DNA of 64,000 nucleotides from Ceratodon purpureus (lineage: Eukaryota; Streptophyta; Bryopsida; Pseudoditrichales; Ditrichaceae), in contig CM026426.1 in the NCBI GenBank assembly GCA_014871385.1, positions 16,058,183-16,122,182 on the forward strand. Direction: 5' to 3'. A model generated the notes under the pieces. It made no database searches, was not told the origin of the DNA, and saw only the letters and a program-made list of their open reading frames with translations. Shown piece after piece: positions 13,870 to 26,138 of this stretch; the stretch's first letter is position 1, and every line of letters begins with the position of its first letter. The position numbers and the translations under genes are program-made.

Positions 13870-15009
13870 TAGATAGTTTATTTGAAGATGTCGTCTAGTT
13901 CCACAAAATGCATCAAAAAATCACATATGTAAGTTTACAACAGATGTCTTTCATAGTTTTGACTGAAAATAGGTTCATTGCCAGATTCAATTGTTTTTAA
14001 ATACCCACGATATTTAAATTTTAATTAGGTAAATTTGTATTTTGGAAGTGAAATTAGTAATAGAAATTAAAATCATTAATTAAACTTATACCAATTTAAA
14101 ATTCAAAAAAAAAAAATTAAAAAAAAATTAATATAATATGAGGTTTTATATATGGCACTTAAATTTATATAACTAAGTTGTGGTCATATTTTGAGTATTT
14201 ACAATGATACAACCTTTTGTAGTAACAAGATATTGAAACATAAAACCTCAATACTTTTTTAAAAAAAACTTAAAAAATTCGATTGATATATGATAAGTCA
14301 AAAAAATGATTTAGCCAAATATCACTAAATAAAATTTGTGAAAACTACTCTAACATCATAATGCGTTTGACCAAATATAATTATAAAAATAGCATTTAAA
14401 AAAAATTAAAAAACTATAAAGACAAAAAATCAGAATAAATTATTTTTATCATATTTTGCCATCTAAAGTGATTTTATTTCTAAAGAACATTTTTTTAATC
14501 ATAATCATATCATTTTATAAGAGGTCTTATACAGTGTCAAGGGCGGTTTACACTATGGACGTGGACATTGACCACGGCCCTCTAAAATCTGTGATTAGCC
14601 AAGGAAGTTGTTCTGGTCCAACTTCGCTTTTCATTACCTTGAAAAAAGGAGATTGACCATTAAGTTTGAGGTTACCAAAATGTGCTATTTTCTGCTTAGT
14701 GGATAATGTTTCAAGATTGAACAGGTCTTTTGTCGAATCAAGGTAAAGAGGTCGACTCGACGGAAAACAAGGAGATTATTGGGCACAAAATAAATGATTG
14801 GCCAAAATCTTAATTTTTTGATGTTTTTTTTGAAAAATGTTTTTTCACAATTTATTTTCCCATTACTGTTGGACGTTAAAACAGTAACTTTAACGTCAGT
14901 TTTTTAGACCGTTTAGGTGTAGATGGCATGCGCAATGTCCAAATGCATCGTTTTTCTCCATTTTTTTTATGTGTATACACTTTTTTGCATGTTTGGACTG
15001 TTTTTTTGC

Positions 15010-15040
<31 letters not shown>

Positions 15041-15240
15041 CTGTGTTTGTTTTTTTCACAATTTTTTTTCTTTGACTATTTAGAATAGAGGGGTATAGTG
15101 TCGATAAAGAGTATAGAGATTCTGAGAGGCAAATGTGTTCACAAAACTGTAAGTGGATAAGAGGTGGTACACCATTTTCTACACTTCCAATTTCTATACC
15201 ATCTACAATTTCTTAAAGGCAATTTCAGCATGGGATAAAT

Positions 15241-16367
15241 TTGTTTGCTTCACATTTGAATGCCTTTCTCCGTACCTCTACACCCTTGCCTAGAAGGCTT
15301 CCTCGTAGTGAGAGAGAATTAGAGGAGATTGGCTTACAAATCCGTGTGAGTGAGATTTTGGAGTTGAAGAAAGAAGAGGGTGTTGCCCAAGCAATTGTGA
15401 AGGAAAATTCAAAGAAGAGAGGGCGTCAACGGAAGGAGAAAATTGTTGTTAAGGAGAAACCAAAGAAGAAAGCCAAAATAATCGTAGTTAACCTTGATTC
15501 AGATGAGGTAGATGTTGCTCCAACAAAGTGAAAGGATTACGAAGTGGAAACGTTGATTGCAATAAGAGGAGAAATGGACGAAGTGTTTGCATGTATAGCA
15601 AACAAGCAAGGCATGAAATATTTTCCCAAAATATTTTTCACAGTTTTTTCTCCAAATTTTTTTTCATAAATTTTTATGGCAAATGCCAGCAAATGAGGTT
15701 GTATATAGGCCATATAAGAGGCTGTAGAAGGCTTTGCTCTTGTCCTTGGCCGCAATGCCCCAATTGCCCCCTACCCCCCATAAAACGTTATCGGCCGCTG
15801 ACGCGGTAACTTTGAGTTTTCAAACTTGCCGGTCCCTTGCGAGCGAGGGGATTTGAACCTTAGTTTGTGAATTCCCTCCCTGGAGACTATCCATCCAACC
15901 ACAACGATTCTTGGATGAAGGCAACTCACCGGAAGCAAGTTGTATGCAAAACTGTGGTTGTTTCTTTGTTGGATTTTTTCTGTAATTGCAATTTTTACCC
16001 CATTAGAGCTTGTGTTTGTCCTTCATTCTCTTTTTTATTGACATGTGATGTAGGAATGAATGCATAGGTGAAATTACAAGTCTAAATGGTTGCGGGAATT
16101 TGAGGATTCAACGGAATGTGGCTATTTTGTACGAAGAAATACAAAACTATTAAAGCCGAGTACCAAAATGTCAAAAGAGCAAATGAAGTTTCAAGGATGG
16201 ATTGTAAACAAGAGTGTCATTGGTTTGATGACATGGACATTTGGAATAATACACGAGCAAGTGTTCACAATCGAATTCCTGCAAGTGCTATGGAAGGAGA
16301 GTCAACATTTGATACACCATCTACACCACCTCCAATAGATAAATCACCACAAGTTCATCCCCTTTAA
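15241..16367 (+). pseudogene. Harbinger-associated Myb/SANT-like protein gene, interrupted
   Basis: The first piece (15241-15531) encodes a basic Lys-rich linker. After a TGA the same frame continues with a SANT-like helix (YEVETLIAIRGEMDEVFACI) to about 15630. The second piece (16116-16367) has the matching C-terminal half, with YKTIKAEYQNVKRANEVS followed by WFDDMDIW, as in the Myb/SANT-like DNA-binding protein that accompanies Harbinger transposases and helps them bind the element ends. Between them lie AT-rich sequence and a tRNA-derived SINE-like insert. The gene is convergent to the transposase. The stop and the insert make it a probable pseudogene, although an intron could cover part of the gap. 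Confidence 0.65.
15790..15915 (-). repeat. tRNA-derived SINE-like insertion
   Basis: Read on the minus strand, a box-A-like word (TGGTTGGATGGATAGTC, about 15886-15904) is followed some 40 bases later by a canonical box B, GGTTCAAATCCCC (15847-15859). This is the internal RNA polymerase III promoter arrangement of tRNA-derived SINEs. No clean cloverleaf can be drawn and the 3' limit is unclear, so the extent is approximate. Confidence 0.5.
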
Positions 16368-16790
16368 GCACCAAACAAACAAGAGAAGAAGAAGAAAAAT
16401 TAAGACATGATAGATGAATTTCTTCAACATATAGTAAGAAATTTTATCATTTCAATATCCACTTTTCAATAATCTACAGATTTGTTGAAGAATATGGATC
16501 GTAATTTTGCTGCAGTTCTAGAGAAGTTTTAGCTATTTTTCCATAGAATAAGAATTAGTATCTGAAAAATCTAAGTTTGACTCATTTTGGATTTTTGCAT
16601 GCCATAAACTTTTGGCCAAAACTTCATGTAATTTTGTGGCTTCACGAAGCAAGTCTTTGGCCCTTTCATTTTCTTTCAGTTAACATGCATCAACCTCTCT
16701 ATCATTTTCTTCATTGGCTGCAATAAAATCATGTCTATCAAGAATTCTATTCCTCAATTCCTCAATTGAATCCCTTTGACTATGCGATTC

Positions 16791-18072
16791 TTAGCCTTCT
16801 CTTAAATCACCACTATCCACTCTTTTATGTAGTTGTTCTTCGGCTTCAGCAATCAAGTCTACGTCAAATCTAACTTTCATTGTAATGCACAAATTGAGCA
16901 TTACAATACAAGTTGAAACAATGTCGGGCACCATTACCAATGGTACATCACACCTCTTCAAAATAATTCTCCACATCCCCTTCAGAATTCCAAACGCCCT
17001 CTCCACACACATTTGGGTAGAAGATTGGATGAAATTGCAATTAGCACAAAGTTGTGAAAATTCACTTTTTCCTTCTTTGAATGGACAGTACATCCACGCT
17101 CTAACAAGATATGCCGCATCCCTTATCAATTTATACGGGTGCAAATTTCCCTCCATACAAGCTCTTCCAATTTTTGTAACTTAAAAAACAGCCCAATCTT
17201 GAAAACCACCGGACTAACCAAATTTGTAATTCCAAAATCTACATTGTGTAATTTACATTGTGTGTCCATAATTCCTTGAAGAATAGCTGAATGGAACGAC
17301 TTTTGGCAATAACAATCTTCTCCACCAACCTTTGGGGTCAATACTGAGATATATGATCCATCAATTGCACTCGCAATATATGGAATGCCTTCTAGGGCTT
17401 CAAACTCTCTAGCTAAAACCCTAAACCGCGATTCACTAGGCATTTGAACAAAAATTTGTTGCAAATGTTGTCTAACAACCTTATAAAATTCTCTCACAAT
17501 CTTTGAAACCAAACATTCAGCAACCCCATACAAATCTCTTATAAGCACTTGTCCATTACCAGTTCCTGGCCTTGTCAACAAAATTGCAACTCTAGTTTAA
17601 ATAAGAATTGTATTTTTGAAAGATGTATCTTGTTTTTTGTGAAAATGGGCCCTAACTTTTCACAAAGAAATCTCAAAGTAGTAAACTTAACTCTTGTTCT
17701 CTCCTTGAATTGTCCTTCGGAGAAAGAGCCTAGGAACAACCTATCTGTAAATCCACATTGTCTTGCAAAACTCCAAATGCTCCGTGCCCCCCGACTTGTG
17801 CTCTCCAAAAACATGCTGAAAATGGCCACTTTCTCCAACTCTCCTTGTAAAATTAGAGCTTGCATGCTCACAATGTGTGAAACAAGCGTATGCAAGCACA
17901 TATACAACCCTAGCATCAACACAAGGTCCCTTTTCCTCCCCTCCATTGCAACCCTAATTGCTGTAATTTCAAGAGAAGAAACGAAAAAAGAGAGAAAAGA
18001 AGAGAAAGGTGGAAATGTAAGGAAGGAGAAGAAAGGGAAACGTGAGAGAGTGGATGACGAAGAAAAGTACAA
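16791..18072 (-). pseudogene. PIF/Harbinger DDE transposase, broken
   Basis: Three overlapping minus-strand pieces (18072-17575, 17581-17126, 17156-16791) line up as one DDE_Tnp_4-type transposase. The N-terminal piece has the 'FLCEKLGP' segment. The middle piece has the first catalytic Asp in SAIDGSYI. The last piece has the second Asp in LIRDAAY and the catalytic Glu in VERAFGILKG, followed by WRI. Frame changes occur near 17578 and near 17200, and the frame that leads into the third piece also holds a TAA near 17190. All three catalytic acidic residues survive, but the gene cannot make one protein without frame restoration. In active elements this enzyme cuts the TIR ends together with the SANT-like partner. 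Confidence 0.85.
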
Positions 18073-18272
18073 ATTTGAAATTTTGGACTATAAACTAAAA
18101 AATTTAGCCCAAAGTCGTCCCGATCCAAATCCACTTTTCACCATGACAAGTGACCAAGACATTTAAAAAATGATTTTTTATTTTTAATGGTCACGGCTCT
18201 GGACCAAGAGCCGTGATGAAATCATTTTAATTCTCTTGGGATATCTTCATGATCTGTATTGTAAACCGCCCT

Positions 18273-18740
18273 TCAATCATTTAAAATAACCACCTTACAA
18301 ATCAATATTGCAATTTCAATATTTTAAGAGCTTATTTTTTTTATTAATGTACGACAGCAAGTGGGGCTTGACTGTGTACTACACTGCTACCGCGTGTTGG
18401 TCAAGGTTAGCATTCTCACAGTTTTGTTTAGGCTTTAGCCTCCAGAGCTATTGAGTTTTATTGCGTCTCTTCCCTGATAAGAAGAGATTTTGAACCATTC
18501 TTCAGCTTGCAGAATTGCAAAATGCATCTCAAAAGCAAGACTAGAGCTAGTGATTTGTTGAGAGCCAAATTAAGTTCTTCTACAAACCTCTTACTGCATC
18601 TCTTTTTAATAAGATGCTTTAGTCTCTTTGCCACTTATCACTTGCACTTGCAAAGCAAAAATAATACTAAATAATTACAAGCACTACAAGCAGTCATCCC
18701 CTCAAGCGCTTACCATGCAGTGTATCCCAGCAAGATGGGG
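18273..18740. other. Intergenic, no gene seen
   Basis: Mixed AT-rich sequence with no coding frame or repeat structure that I can support. Confidence 0.5.
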
Positions 18741-18751
18741 TGTATAAGCCT

Positions 18752-19080
18752 CCCGCAGGGGTCTCTTTATTTTCCCCCATCAAGAGGTGCTACCGAACCA
18801 CAACCGCTGGTTCGGTAGCTAGGCTCGGTGGGTTCCATTTTGCTGCCCCTCCCCGTTTTGGGGTCCTGGGGTCTTTTTTTGATTTTTTTTTTTTTTATAA
18901 ATTTGGGGCTGTAGGCCCCAAATTATCCTAGAGAGGTCCCCATGAGATCACTAGGACCCCCACTTAAGGCAAATAATAGGGGTAGAGATTTGCCCCTTCC
19001 CCTCCCCACCGCCCGAGCCTGGCATCTGACCCACCCCCCAAGCACCGCTTGATGGGGGTAAATAGACAGATCCCTCCCGC
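18752..19080. repeat. Foldback / MITE-like inverted repeat
   Basis: The segment at about 18752-18789, containing TTCCCCCATCAAGAGGTGCT, recurs in inverted form at about 19039-19078 with roughly 80% identity over 38 bp, around a 250-bp GC-rich centre. A second hairpin, TACCGAACC-(9)-GGTTCGGTA, lies next to the left arm at 18790-18818. No target duplication or coding potential was found, so it may be a non-autonomous DNA element. Confidence 0.5.
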
Positions 19081-20082
19081 AGTTTCTTCACTACTCTTGT
19101 TCGCTTCCCCTGGAAGGTGTTGACCCCATCCCACCACATCAAGATTTAGAAGGTCCTCGATTAGAATTTAGCCATAGGTTCATACAACATACACACTGCA
19201 AGCAAATGCATCTTTTTCAATTCCTTTGATTAGCCAAAAAGCTGTGGACGGCGCCAGTTTTTGAGCGGAAAAGAGCCTGACATTGGTGGCTGAGAACAAG
19301 CAAATCGGTCACCACGGACAAAACACGGATTCCGCTATTGCACTCCGATTGGCCAAGGTTAAACACAACACTCCGTTTCCCTTGAGGTCCAAACGGCCTA
19401 CATGGATCAACCATTTGGAGTGGATGGTGGTCCTGTTGGAGTGTCCAAAAGGACTGTTCTAGTGAAAATTTCTCCCCCCACCCCGTCTTTGCAACACAAT
19501 ACCTTAACTTTTTTATATGATTTCAATGTGTCACTTATGAAAAGTAGGTGCGATTATTCATCTAGATTATAGTTTTTTTTTAAAATATATATTTATTAAC
19601 CATTTAGTATTCCGTATGAGTCATTTTAAGAGAATATCCAGAACTGTCCCAATTTAGAAAAATGGCTAAAAGGATTGGAAAGGACGAGTTTTTTATATGC
19701 CATTTTCATGGAACTTGTGGTGATGGTAAATGAATGTATAATGGACATATTTTTACCAACGCCAAGTGTTTTGTACAAATTAGTGCATTACCAAGAATTT
19801 TCTAAAGTGGAGTTTTTCAGCTTAATTCACACAATTGAAAATGCCTATGAAAATACCACTTTAAGTGAATTTCTTTTGCAATAACTTATGAATACTACCA
19901 TACGTAGGTGCTCATAATTGCCAAATTTCCAAATATATAAAAAATCATATAATGTAGTCATAGGTCAATTTAGTCTAGAAAAGGAAAGCAAAAAGATTGA
20001 GGCATTCCGGATTACTATATGGGTGTGAAAAGGGTTGAGTGTATGGAGGGAACTTGGGTTTTTGGGAATCATGATGACTTAA
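19081..20082. other. Intergenic, no gene seen
   Basis: Unique-looking sequence with ORFs of 65-69 codons on both strands that have no coding bias. I could not assign anything to it. Confidence 0.5.
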
Positions 20083-20275
20083 GTGATGGAGGAATGGGAG
20101 GGAAAATCCTTTGGCTAAGGACAATGAGTGCTCTCAAGGTGGAGGGAATAGGAGGGAATGTACATAATTTGACATGATATGGAAGTGTGAGGTGGAGGGA
20201 ATGGGAGGGAATGTAACTGATGGGACATATGGGACTATGAGATGGAGGGAAAGAGAGGGAGGTTGTTTGGTGGGC
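20083..20275. repeat. Tandem repeat, four units of 50-53 bp
   Basis: The G-rich core GGTGGAGGGAATGGGAGGGAATG starts near 20083, 20138, 20191 and 20241, giving periods of 55, 53 and 50 bp. The spacers are less conserved. Confidence 0.7.
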
Positions 20276-20329
20276 CAAATTATATGAGAGCTGTAATGTA
20301 AATTAGAATAGAGCAATGAAAGTGGGGGT

Positions 20330-21240
20330 TATTTAAATATACAAATAAAAAATGTGGGTATTGTGAAGCTTTTTTATGTTTTTATTAGAAAAGGAAATTA
20401 AAAATATAAAACAAAAGAATTAAATATAGAAGAAAAGGAAATAGAAAATAAAAGAAATAAGAATCAAATGTAAGAGAAAAGATATTCAAAAAAAAAAAAA
20501 AAAAAAAAAACCACTAAGAACAAAAGAAAAAGGTACTACAAATGAAAAAGAAGGGAAATATAATAAGTAGTAAGGGTATTAAAAGTAGAAGAATGGAATG
20601 TAGAATAAGTGGAACTGAGAATGTAGAAATAAAAGAAAAAGGGTGTCAGAAATAAGAGAGTAGAATACTACAAAATAGGAATGGGAGAGAATTCTACTAA
20701 AAGAATAAAAAACAATAGAAGAATAGGGAATGTGGAATAAATGGAAGTGAGAATTACAAATTTAAAAAAGAGGGTATTAAAAATTAAAGAAGAGGGTATT
20801 ACAAATTAAAGAGAAGGGTATTATAAATCAAAGACAAGGAAATCATAATAAAAGAAAATGGTAACTTTAATATAAAAAATAGAATTTAACATAAGAGAAG
20901 ATGGAATTAATAGTAAAGGAAAAAGGTGACAACAATATGAAGAAAGTGAGAACTCACAATTAAAATAAAATATTAATTCATATTAAAAGAAAATTAGATA
21001 ATTATTATTTAAGGGTGCAAATAATTAAAATATAAGAAGTGGGTATATTTTAGGAATGGTTAGGATTAATATTCAAGAGATAAATGATTTGAAAATAATA
21101 GAATATGAGGATAATATTTTAAAAAGGGAACAAATAAAAAGAAAAAAAGAGATTAAGAACGTAGGAAGTGACATGGAGGTCAGAGTGATGGTTATATGAA
21201 TTTAAAGAAAATAAAATAATATATAAAATATGAACATAAT
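20330..21240. repeat. Purine-rich low-complexity tract
   Basis: About 0.9 kb of A- and G-rich sequence, with degenerate repeats of words such as GGGTATTANAAATTAAAGA and a run of about 23 A at 20488-20510. No coding frame. Its complement resembles the pyrimidine tract at 50.75-51.64 kb in style only. Confidence 0.6.
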
Positions 21241-23357
21241 TGAACATTAATAAATACATGATTGCAATTCTGGTTAGGCCACTGTGGTTGCGTTCTATTT
21301 TTAGATTTTGGAGACTTTTTTGGGTGGCAGATGTGGACGTTAGCTTTCCATAAAGCCAAAAAAATCAACATTTGGACTCACGGTTCGTGAGTTAGAGCGT
21401 TTTAAAGCTTTTAGCCAAACTTCAAGCAAGCTCTCAGCCACTATGAATGCAGCAAATTCCGCCCAAAACTGCCCAAAACTGCCCAAAATTGCCAAAATCT
21501 GCCCAGACACGAAACTTTGAAATTCTACCAGAAATTGAGATTTTGATAAATTTCATAAATAAAAATTTCTATATATAGATAAGGCAGTAGAGCATGTTCT
21601 TGCTGTTTGGATTTTCAATCTAAGAAATGTTTCATATGCTATTTCTATTGTCAAAAAACGGTCTTTGTTTGTGAATTTCAGCATACCGTCCAATGGAAAA
21701 TGATTTTTTTGGCAACCTTCTACAACTTTCTTGATTATGGCTTTTTTGAACATGTACCTAACTCACATAGGAACAAGAATATGGAGAAACTCATTCCATA
21801 TCTACTTTTAAAAATGGTTTTTTGGGCCTTCAAAACATTGCTGTCCCCTTTTTGCGGAGGGAAAAAAAACTTATTTTTCAACTTTGAACGTTATCATCTT
21901 GCAATTGGTGAGAAATAAGTGTGTGAAATTTGGTGGACATGTAGACATAGAAGTTAGCTACAAGATCTTATGGTTAGATGTACTAAAAAAGACCCCAAGT
22001 TTGCAAACTCCATCTTGCTTTAAAGAAGGGCTGTTTTGAGGCAGTTTTGATGAAAAATACCCTCAGAACTTTAGGGGTTAATTGCAACAAATGGCACTCC
22101 AAATCTTCAAGGTATACAAGGAATATAATAAGACCTATGCATTCGAAGTAGGCTAACCTGCATTTGTTAACATTCTCAATGCCACACACCAGCTTGTCGA
22201 GACAATAGAACAAAAGAATAATGAACATATGAAAATTCTAAATTTTCATAATCAGACCAGAAGAAAAGGGGATCAAAATACCAACCACGATGTCAAGCCA
22301 TCCAACTACAAGTGCAAAAGCTATCCCATCCTAGTATTCTTCATCATCTTCTAGAAACTAGTACACAAAACCACCAGTTTGAGTACCTATCAAACAATAC
22401 TGCTAGATACGATAACAAATCAACTGGAACGCAACGTGCCAATTCTGCAATATAAAATAATAGCTAGAAAGCTTAAGGAAACTATCTCAAGTGACCAAAC
22501 GAGTTATAAGTCAAACCAGTTAAAATGATAGCGTCATCTGAGCAATACCCACAAATTTATCAACTTCTCCTGACAAGGAAATTTGAGGAACACCCATTCT
22601 CTCTTTAACACCCATTCTCCGCACCTCTCGAAGAGACACTTTCTAAAACCTAAGTGGGTCATTAACAGAGTAGACACTTTGCGGTAATAACAAAAGAGTG
22701 AAGGTATTGAAAACTGATGTATTTTAAGTTGGACTTTCGATTTGGAACAAGCTAAGTTGTATGCATACTTTTCAAGCTCCATAAATGAGATCTTGCCTGT
22801 TTAGGTGTCATTGTGAAGTATGCTAAGTTACGATAATCTGCATGGCACTATTAAAGAATGCAACGGTTTCAAGTGAGCAACTTTGGTCAAGCGGTTTCTG
22901 AAAGAGTACAAGACATAGCGTACCTGTTTACAAAGATCTTGGGTGTCAATGGTGTGCCCCTTCTAGTTCATAATCAAGCTTCTATCAGCTAGGTATTGTT
23001 ACATGCCGTATCCATGTGCTACAAGAAACACTGCAAGTACAGAATTGCAAGCTGAAAAATGTATAATGTTTTATGATTAGACCATCGGCAGTGTTATAAG
23101 TGCGTGTACGTCTGTTTGCAGTTTGGGATTGATTTTATAATCCAGAGTCGAGGTGGATTACTAGTTTTATTGCAATTGAGAGGGAAAATTAAATGCCCAT
23201 TTGAAACTATGATGATCATCGCCTCCCTTCTTCTATGTGTTGAGCGCTGCTGGTAATGCAGCACCATTGAGGAAAACATTCTTCAGGGGTGGTTTAGCGT
23301 TGTATATTCTCCGCACGCTGATATGCACCAACCTCAATTCATTCTAAGCCGTGCCCA
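21241..23357. other. Intergenic, no gene supported
   Basis: Moderately AT-rich sequence. A short direct repeat (GCCCAAAACT, two and a half copies) lies near 21460-21490. The ORFs of 60-103 codons overlap on both strands and lack coding character. Confidence 0.5.
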
Positions 23358-24197
23358 ATGGCTTGCTCGCGTGAGTGCCCGCCATCAAGTATGGAAGGGA
23401 GTAGCCGGTGCCTAAGCGAGTTTCTCCAATCAGACTACAAATCCGCGGATTTGCCAGTGTGGGCTGATGCAGCGAGAAGAAGGGGAGGGGAATATCAACA
23501 TGCGAGAGGTGTGCCGAGATCTCAGGAGTGTCTACGGATTTGGCTCGAATCCGTCGATGCGTTTCAGGAAGAGTTTTGGGTCTTGTGTCCCGACTTCTTC
23601 GCCGTGCGCCTCATTGAAACCCGTCTGTGGGCGTTGAACTGGAACCCACTCGCACTGTTGCAGTACCAATCCGTGGCACACTGCACAGGCATCATGCATC
23701 CAATACGCGTGCGCATTCCCGTAGAACGGGTGGTGCAGAGTGAGGTTGGGGGGAACGAGGAGGGTCGGACGATCGTGCGAATACGGAGTGGAGGTCCACC
23801 GAATGATCGAGTGCGGGAGGAGTGTGCATGCGCGCATGCACGATGGTGGAAGGCTAGAAGCCGGACGAGGACGATGCCACTCCGTCGGGATAGAATCGGG
23901 GGAGTTGGCCAGGTTTCGTTGAAGATGGAAGCAGGAGACGCTGCGCTGGGATCTCGTAGGTCCATAAGGGCGAATGCCAAATCTCCTAATGCGACACGCG
24001 GATCTTTCGGTAATGCCAAGAAGCGTAAGGTGGACGAGGAGGAAGACGACTCGGAGCAGAAAAGTGATGAATCTCGCGAAATGACGGACTACGAGTTTCA
24101 ACGGTATTGCTGGAGAACGATGCCTTATCTCGGTGAAATGTCCGATATTGTGAACAAACAGAAGGGTTTTTGGCAGGGTTTTTGGGAGAACGCTTGA
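23358..24197 (+). CDS. Hypothetical protein with basic/acidic nuclear-type C-terminus
   Basis: This is a 279-codon open frame. The first 180 residues are Arg-rich and not obviously globular, and an equally long minus-strand frame overlaps, so the coding strand is not certain. The C-terminal 80 residues favour the plus strand. They hold NAKKRKVDEEEDDSEQK, which combines an SV40-type nuclear localisation core (KKRKV) with an acidic run, followed by an aromatic segment with MTDYEFQRYCWRTMPYL and FWQGFW near the stop. Possibly only this end is a real exon, with an acceptor upstream of about 23920. No family was recognised. The local GC content is higher than in the flanking DNA, as in the other coding islands. 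Confidence 0.4.
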   Translation: MACSRECPPSSMEGSSRCLSEFLQSDYKSADLPVWADAARRRGGEYQHARGVPRSQECLRIWLESVDAFQEEFWVLCPDFFAVRLIETRLWALNWNPLALLQYQSVAHCTGIMHPIRVRIPVERVVQSEVGGNEEGRTIVRIRSGGPPNDRVREECACAHARWWKARSRTRTMPLRRDRIGGVGQVSLKMEAGDAALGSRRSIRANAKSPNATRGSFGNAKKRKVDEEEDDSEQKSDESREMTDYEFQRYCWRTMPYLGEMSDIVNKQKGFWQGFWENA

Positions 24198-24729
24198 TTT
24201 TAATAGACGAGGGTTTGCGTTGATAAAAATTCTGTACACTACCAATCTTGGAATGTTTATCTCTGGCTTTCTTTTTACATACTGTCTATATCTAGGCCAA
24301 GAATTTAGATAAATTATCAGCATTACTTTTATGTTTTATTTCCATTGATTACTATGCTGATCTATCGATGATTTAGGTATATTCATGTTTCATAAGGATG
24401 GAGCTATTCCGAACGTCCCCCATAATTTGATATCCCCTTTCTGTTTCGGGGTTATCCATCCAGTGCAGTTTCTAAGCACACAAACATCTTCCAACCTCTT
24501 TTCTGATCGCCAGTGCATTGCGTAAAGAACGGAGATTTTTTGTGTTTAACCAAACACTATTTACTTCTGAACTACCTAGAATTCCTAGCTTGTTTGATGT
24601 CATTCTTTAGTTTCAGGTACTTGGATGGCCAAATCGCCTCCAGTTCCTCGACGTAGGTCTTTGAAGATTTGGTCTCCACGGATGCGGCTGGTCTCCCCCG
24701 CATGTACCTTCGTATTGGACCTCTCGCGG

Positions 24730-25023
24730 TCATAGCAGCGGTGGAATGCTTCGGACCCTGTGCTGGGGATCACCTCCTATTACTACTTCATCCGGGCTTT
24801 CCGTACACGTTGTTGTCCTTCCACTTGCATTCGTCGTTAGCTGGAATGCATACACCTCCCCTAACAGCTGTACTTTGTCTACGCCGAAGTCCTTGTCTCC
24901 ACTGCTCGCTCCTGGAGCAATTTCCTTATCAGAGTCTCCAACCACCTTGTTCTTCTCGTAATTCCAAGAGAGCAAGAACTCTAATATCTCATTCTCTAGA
25001 CTAGTGATGTCACAAGGATTCAT
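24730..25023 (-). pseudogene. Unidentified coding remnant ending at a TGA
   Basis: The minus strand from the ATG at 25023 reads 97 codons with good composition (for example ILEFLLSWNYEKNKVVGDSD). It stops at a TGA (24730-24732) that fits a decayed CGA, after which the frame remains Arg-rich for some distance. Function unknown. Other short minus-strand pieces with similar character follow at 25104-25319 and 25689-25877. They could be remnants of one gene or transposon covering 24.6-25.9 kb. Confidence 0.3.
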
Positions 25024-26138
25024 CTTGAAACTGGGGAGGACTCGTCCACACTTACTTGCGGGCTAGCTACATCAAAAGGGACTTATGTTCTCGCACCTCT
25101 TGCTTACATATCATCGCATACCTCGCGCAATATAGTCTGACATATGCCCTTTACTGGACGACGTTGCCTCAGATTGAATCCGAACGTACGTTGCGTGCTG
25201 CCCCAATCCGACCGTACCGGGTCATCATCCGCGCGAGACCGGAGCGGCACAACCTCGTGCGGGAGACCGGATGTGCGAGGCTCGTATTGGCCGGCGCCGT
25301 TTTCCTGGTCTTGAGACAATCCGTCTGTCCAAATTCGGATTGTGTTTCACAAAGTTCCGACCCCTGCTCTCTGCTCTAGAAGAACGACGTGATATTGTTT
25401 AATCGCCCTTGTAATCAACTATGCCCGCCTTTGCAGCATTTCTGCCCCGGGATCACGTTCGACCGTTTGCAGAACGCGCACGTTCCGATCGGCGGACCAC
25501 GTCCGAGCCTCCAATCCGTTGAGGTACCTCGTCCATGTCCGATTACGGAGTGACCACTTTCAGCCTATCGATCGGATTTCAGCTAGTCCACCCGTCCGTT
25601 GTTGATCCTTCTCCGTACATGGACCATTCTTACGAAGTGCAAACCAACTCCCCAACGTCAGCACACGAGTGCCATGTATATGCAGGTCCTAATGCTCTTC
25701 TTGACGATGCGGTGAAAAATCAAATCTGGTTAGTCGACCGCCATCAATCCCGCCCTCGTCCGACCTCGTCCGCACCACCCTGAACAAGTCCGCAATGTTC
25801 CGTTTTCTGGCCCCGGACTCGCTCGATGAGGGCGTCGTATTGATCATTACGGGGCCATAAAAGATGCGATGCACCACGATCTGTTTGCCCTTCTTTGCAC
25901 TACGTGTCTCAGGACTTTGGGGTCTCGTCTAAGGTTCCTCTGCATGAGACCCAAGTGTGCGCGAGGGGTCAAGCATAGCCCACTGGAACGGATCGTCCGA
26001 AATCCATCAGAGATCTTCTACATAACTAGGGCAAGTCAATCCCTTGACCCCAATTCAACGACGCTAGAAGTGCGTTGTCGGACGCAATTTCTAAAATAGG
26101 TCCATCTCGCCTTAAATAGTGCTTCACCTTCCAGATTC
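25024..26138. other. GC-rich decayed coding region, unassigned
   Basis: About 1.1 kb with many CG dinucleotides and several short open stretches on both strands. A minus-strand segment near 25450-25500 contains a CxxC...CC cysteine cluster that could be a relic zinc finger. I see no complete gene. Confidence 0.35.

Larger units (their letters stand above)
14540..18272. mobile_element. PIF/Harbinger DNA transposon, 3.73 kb
   Basis: The ends are a 13-bp perfect terminal inverted repeat, AGGGCGGTTTACA at 14540-14552 and its complement at 18260-18272. They are flanked by identical TCA trinucleotides (14537-14539 and 18273-18275). A 3-bp target duplication, a G-rich terminus and a pair of internal genes (SANT-like on +, DDE transposase on -) are the standard PIF/Harbinger plan. 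TCA departs from the usual TWA target. Further inverted similarity is visible just inside the ends (GACCACGGCCCTC near 14570; GGTCACGGCTCTGG and its complement near 18190-18215). The transposase is broken, so this copy is not autonomous. Poly-T runs occur near 15015-15045. Confidence 0.88.

Noticed and set aside
23532..24323. 263-codon minus-strand ORF
   Set aside because: It overlaps the plus ORF and has Pro/His/Arg-rich composition typical of a shadow frame; the plus strand has the nuclear-signal and acidic motifs.
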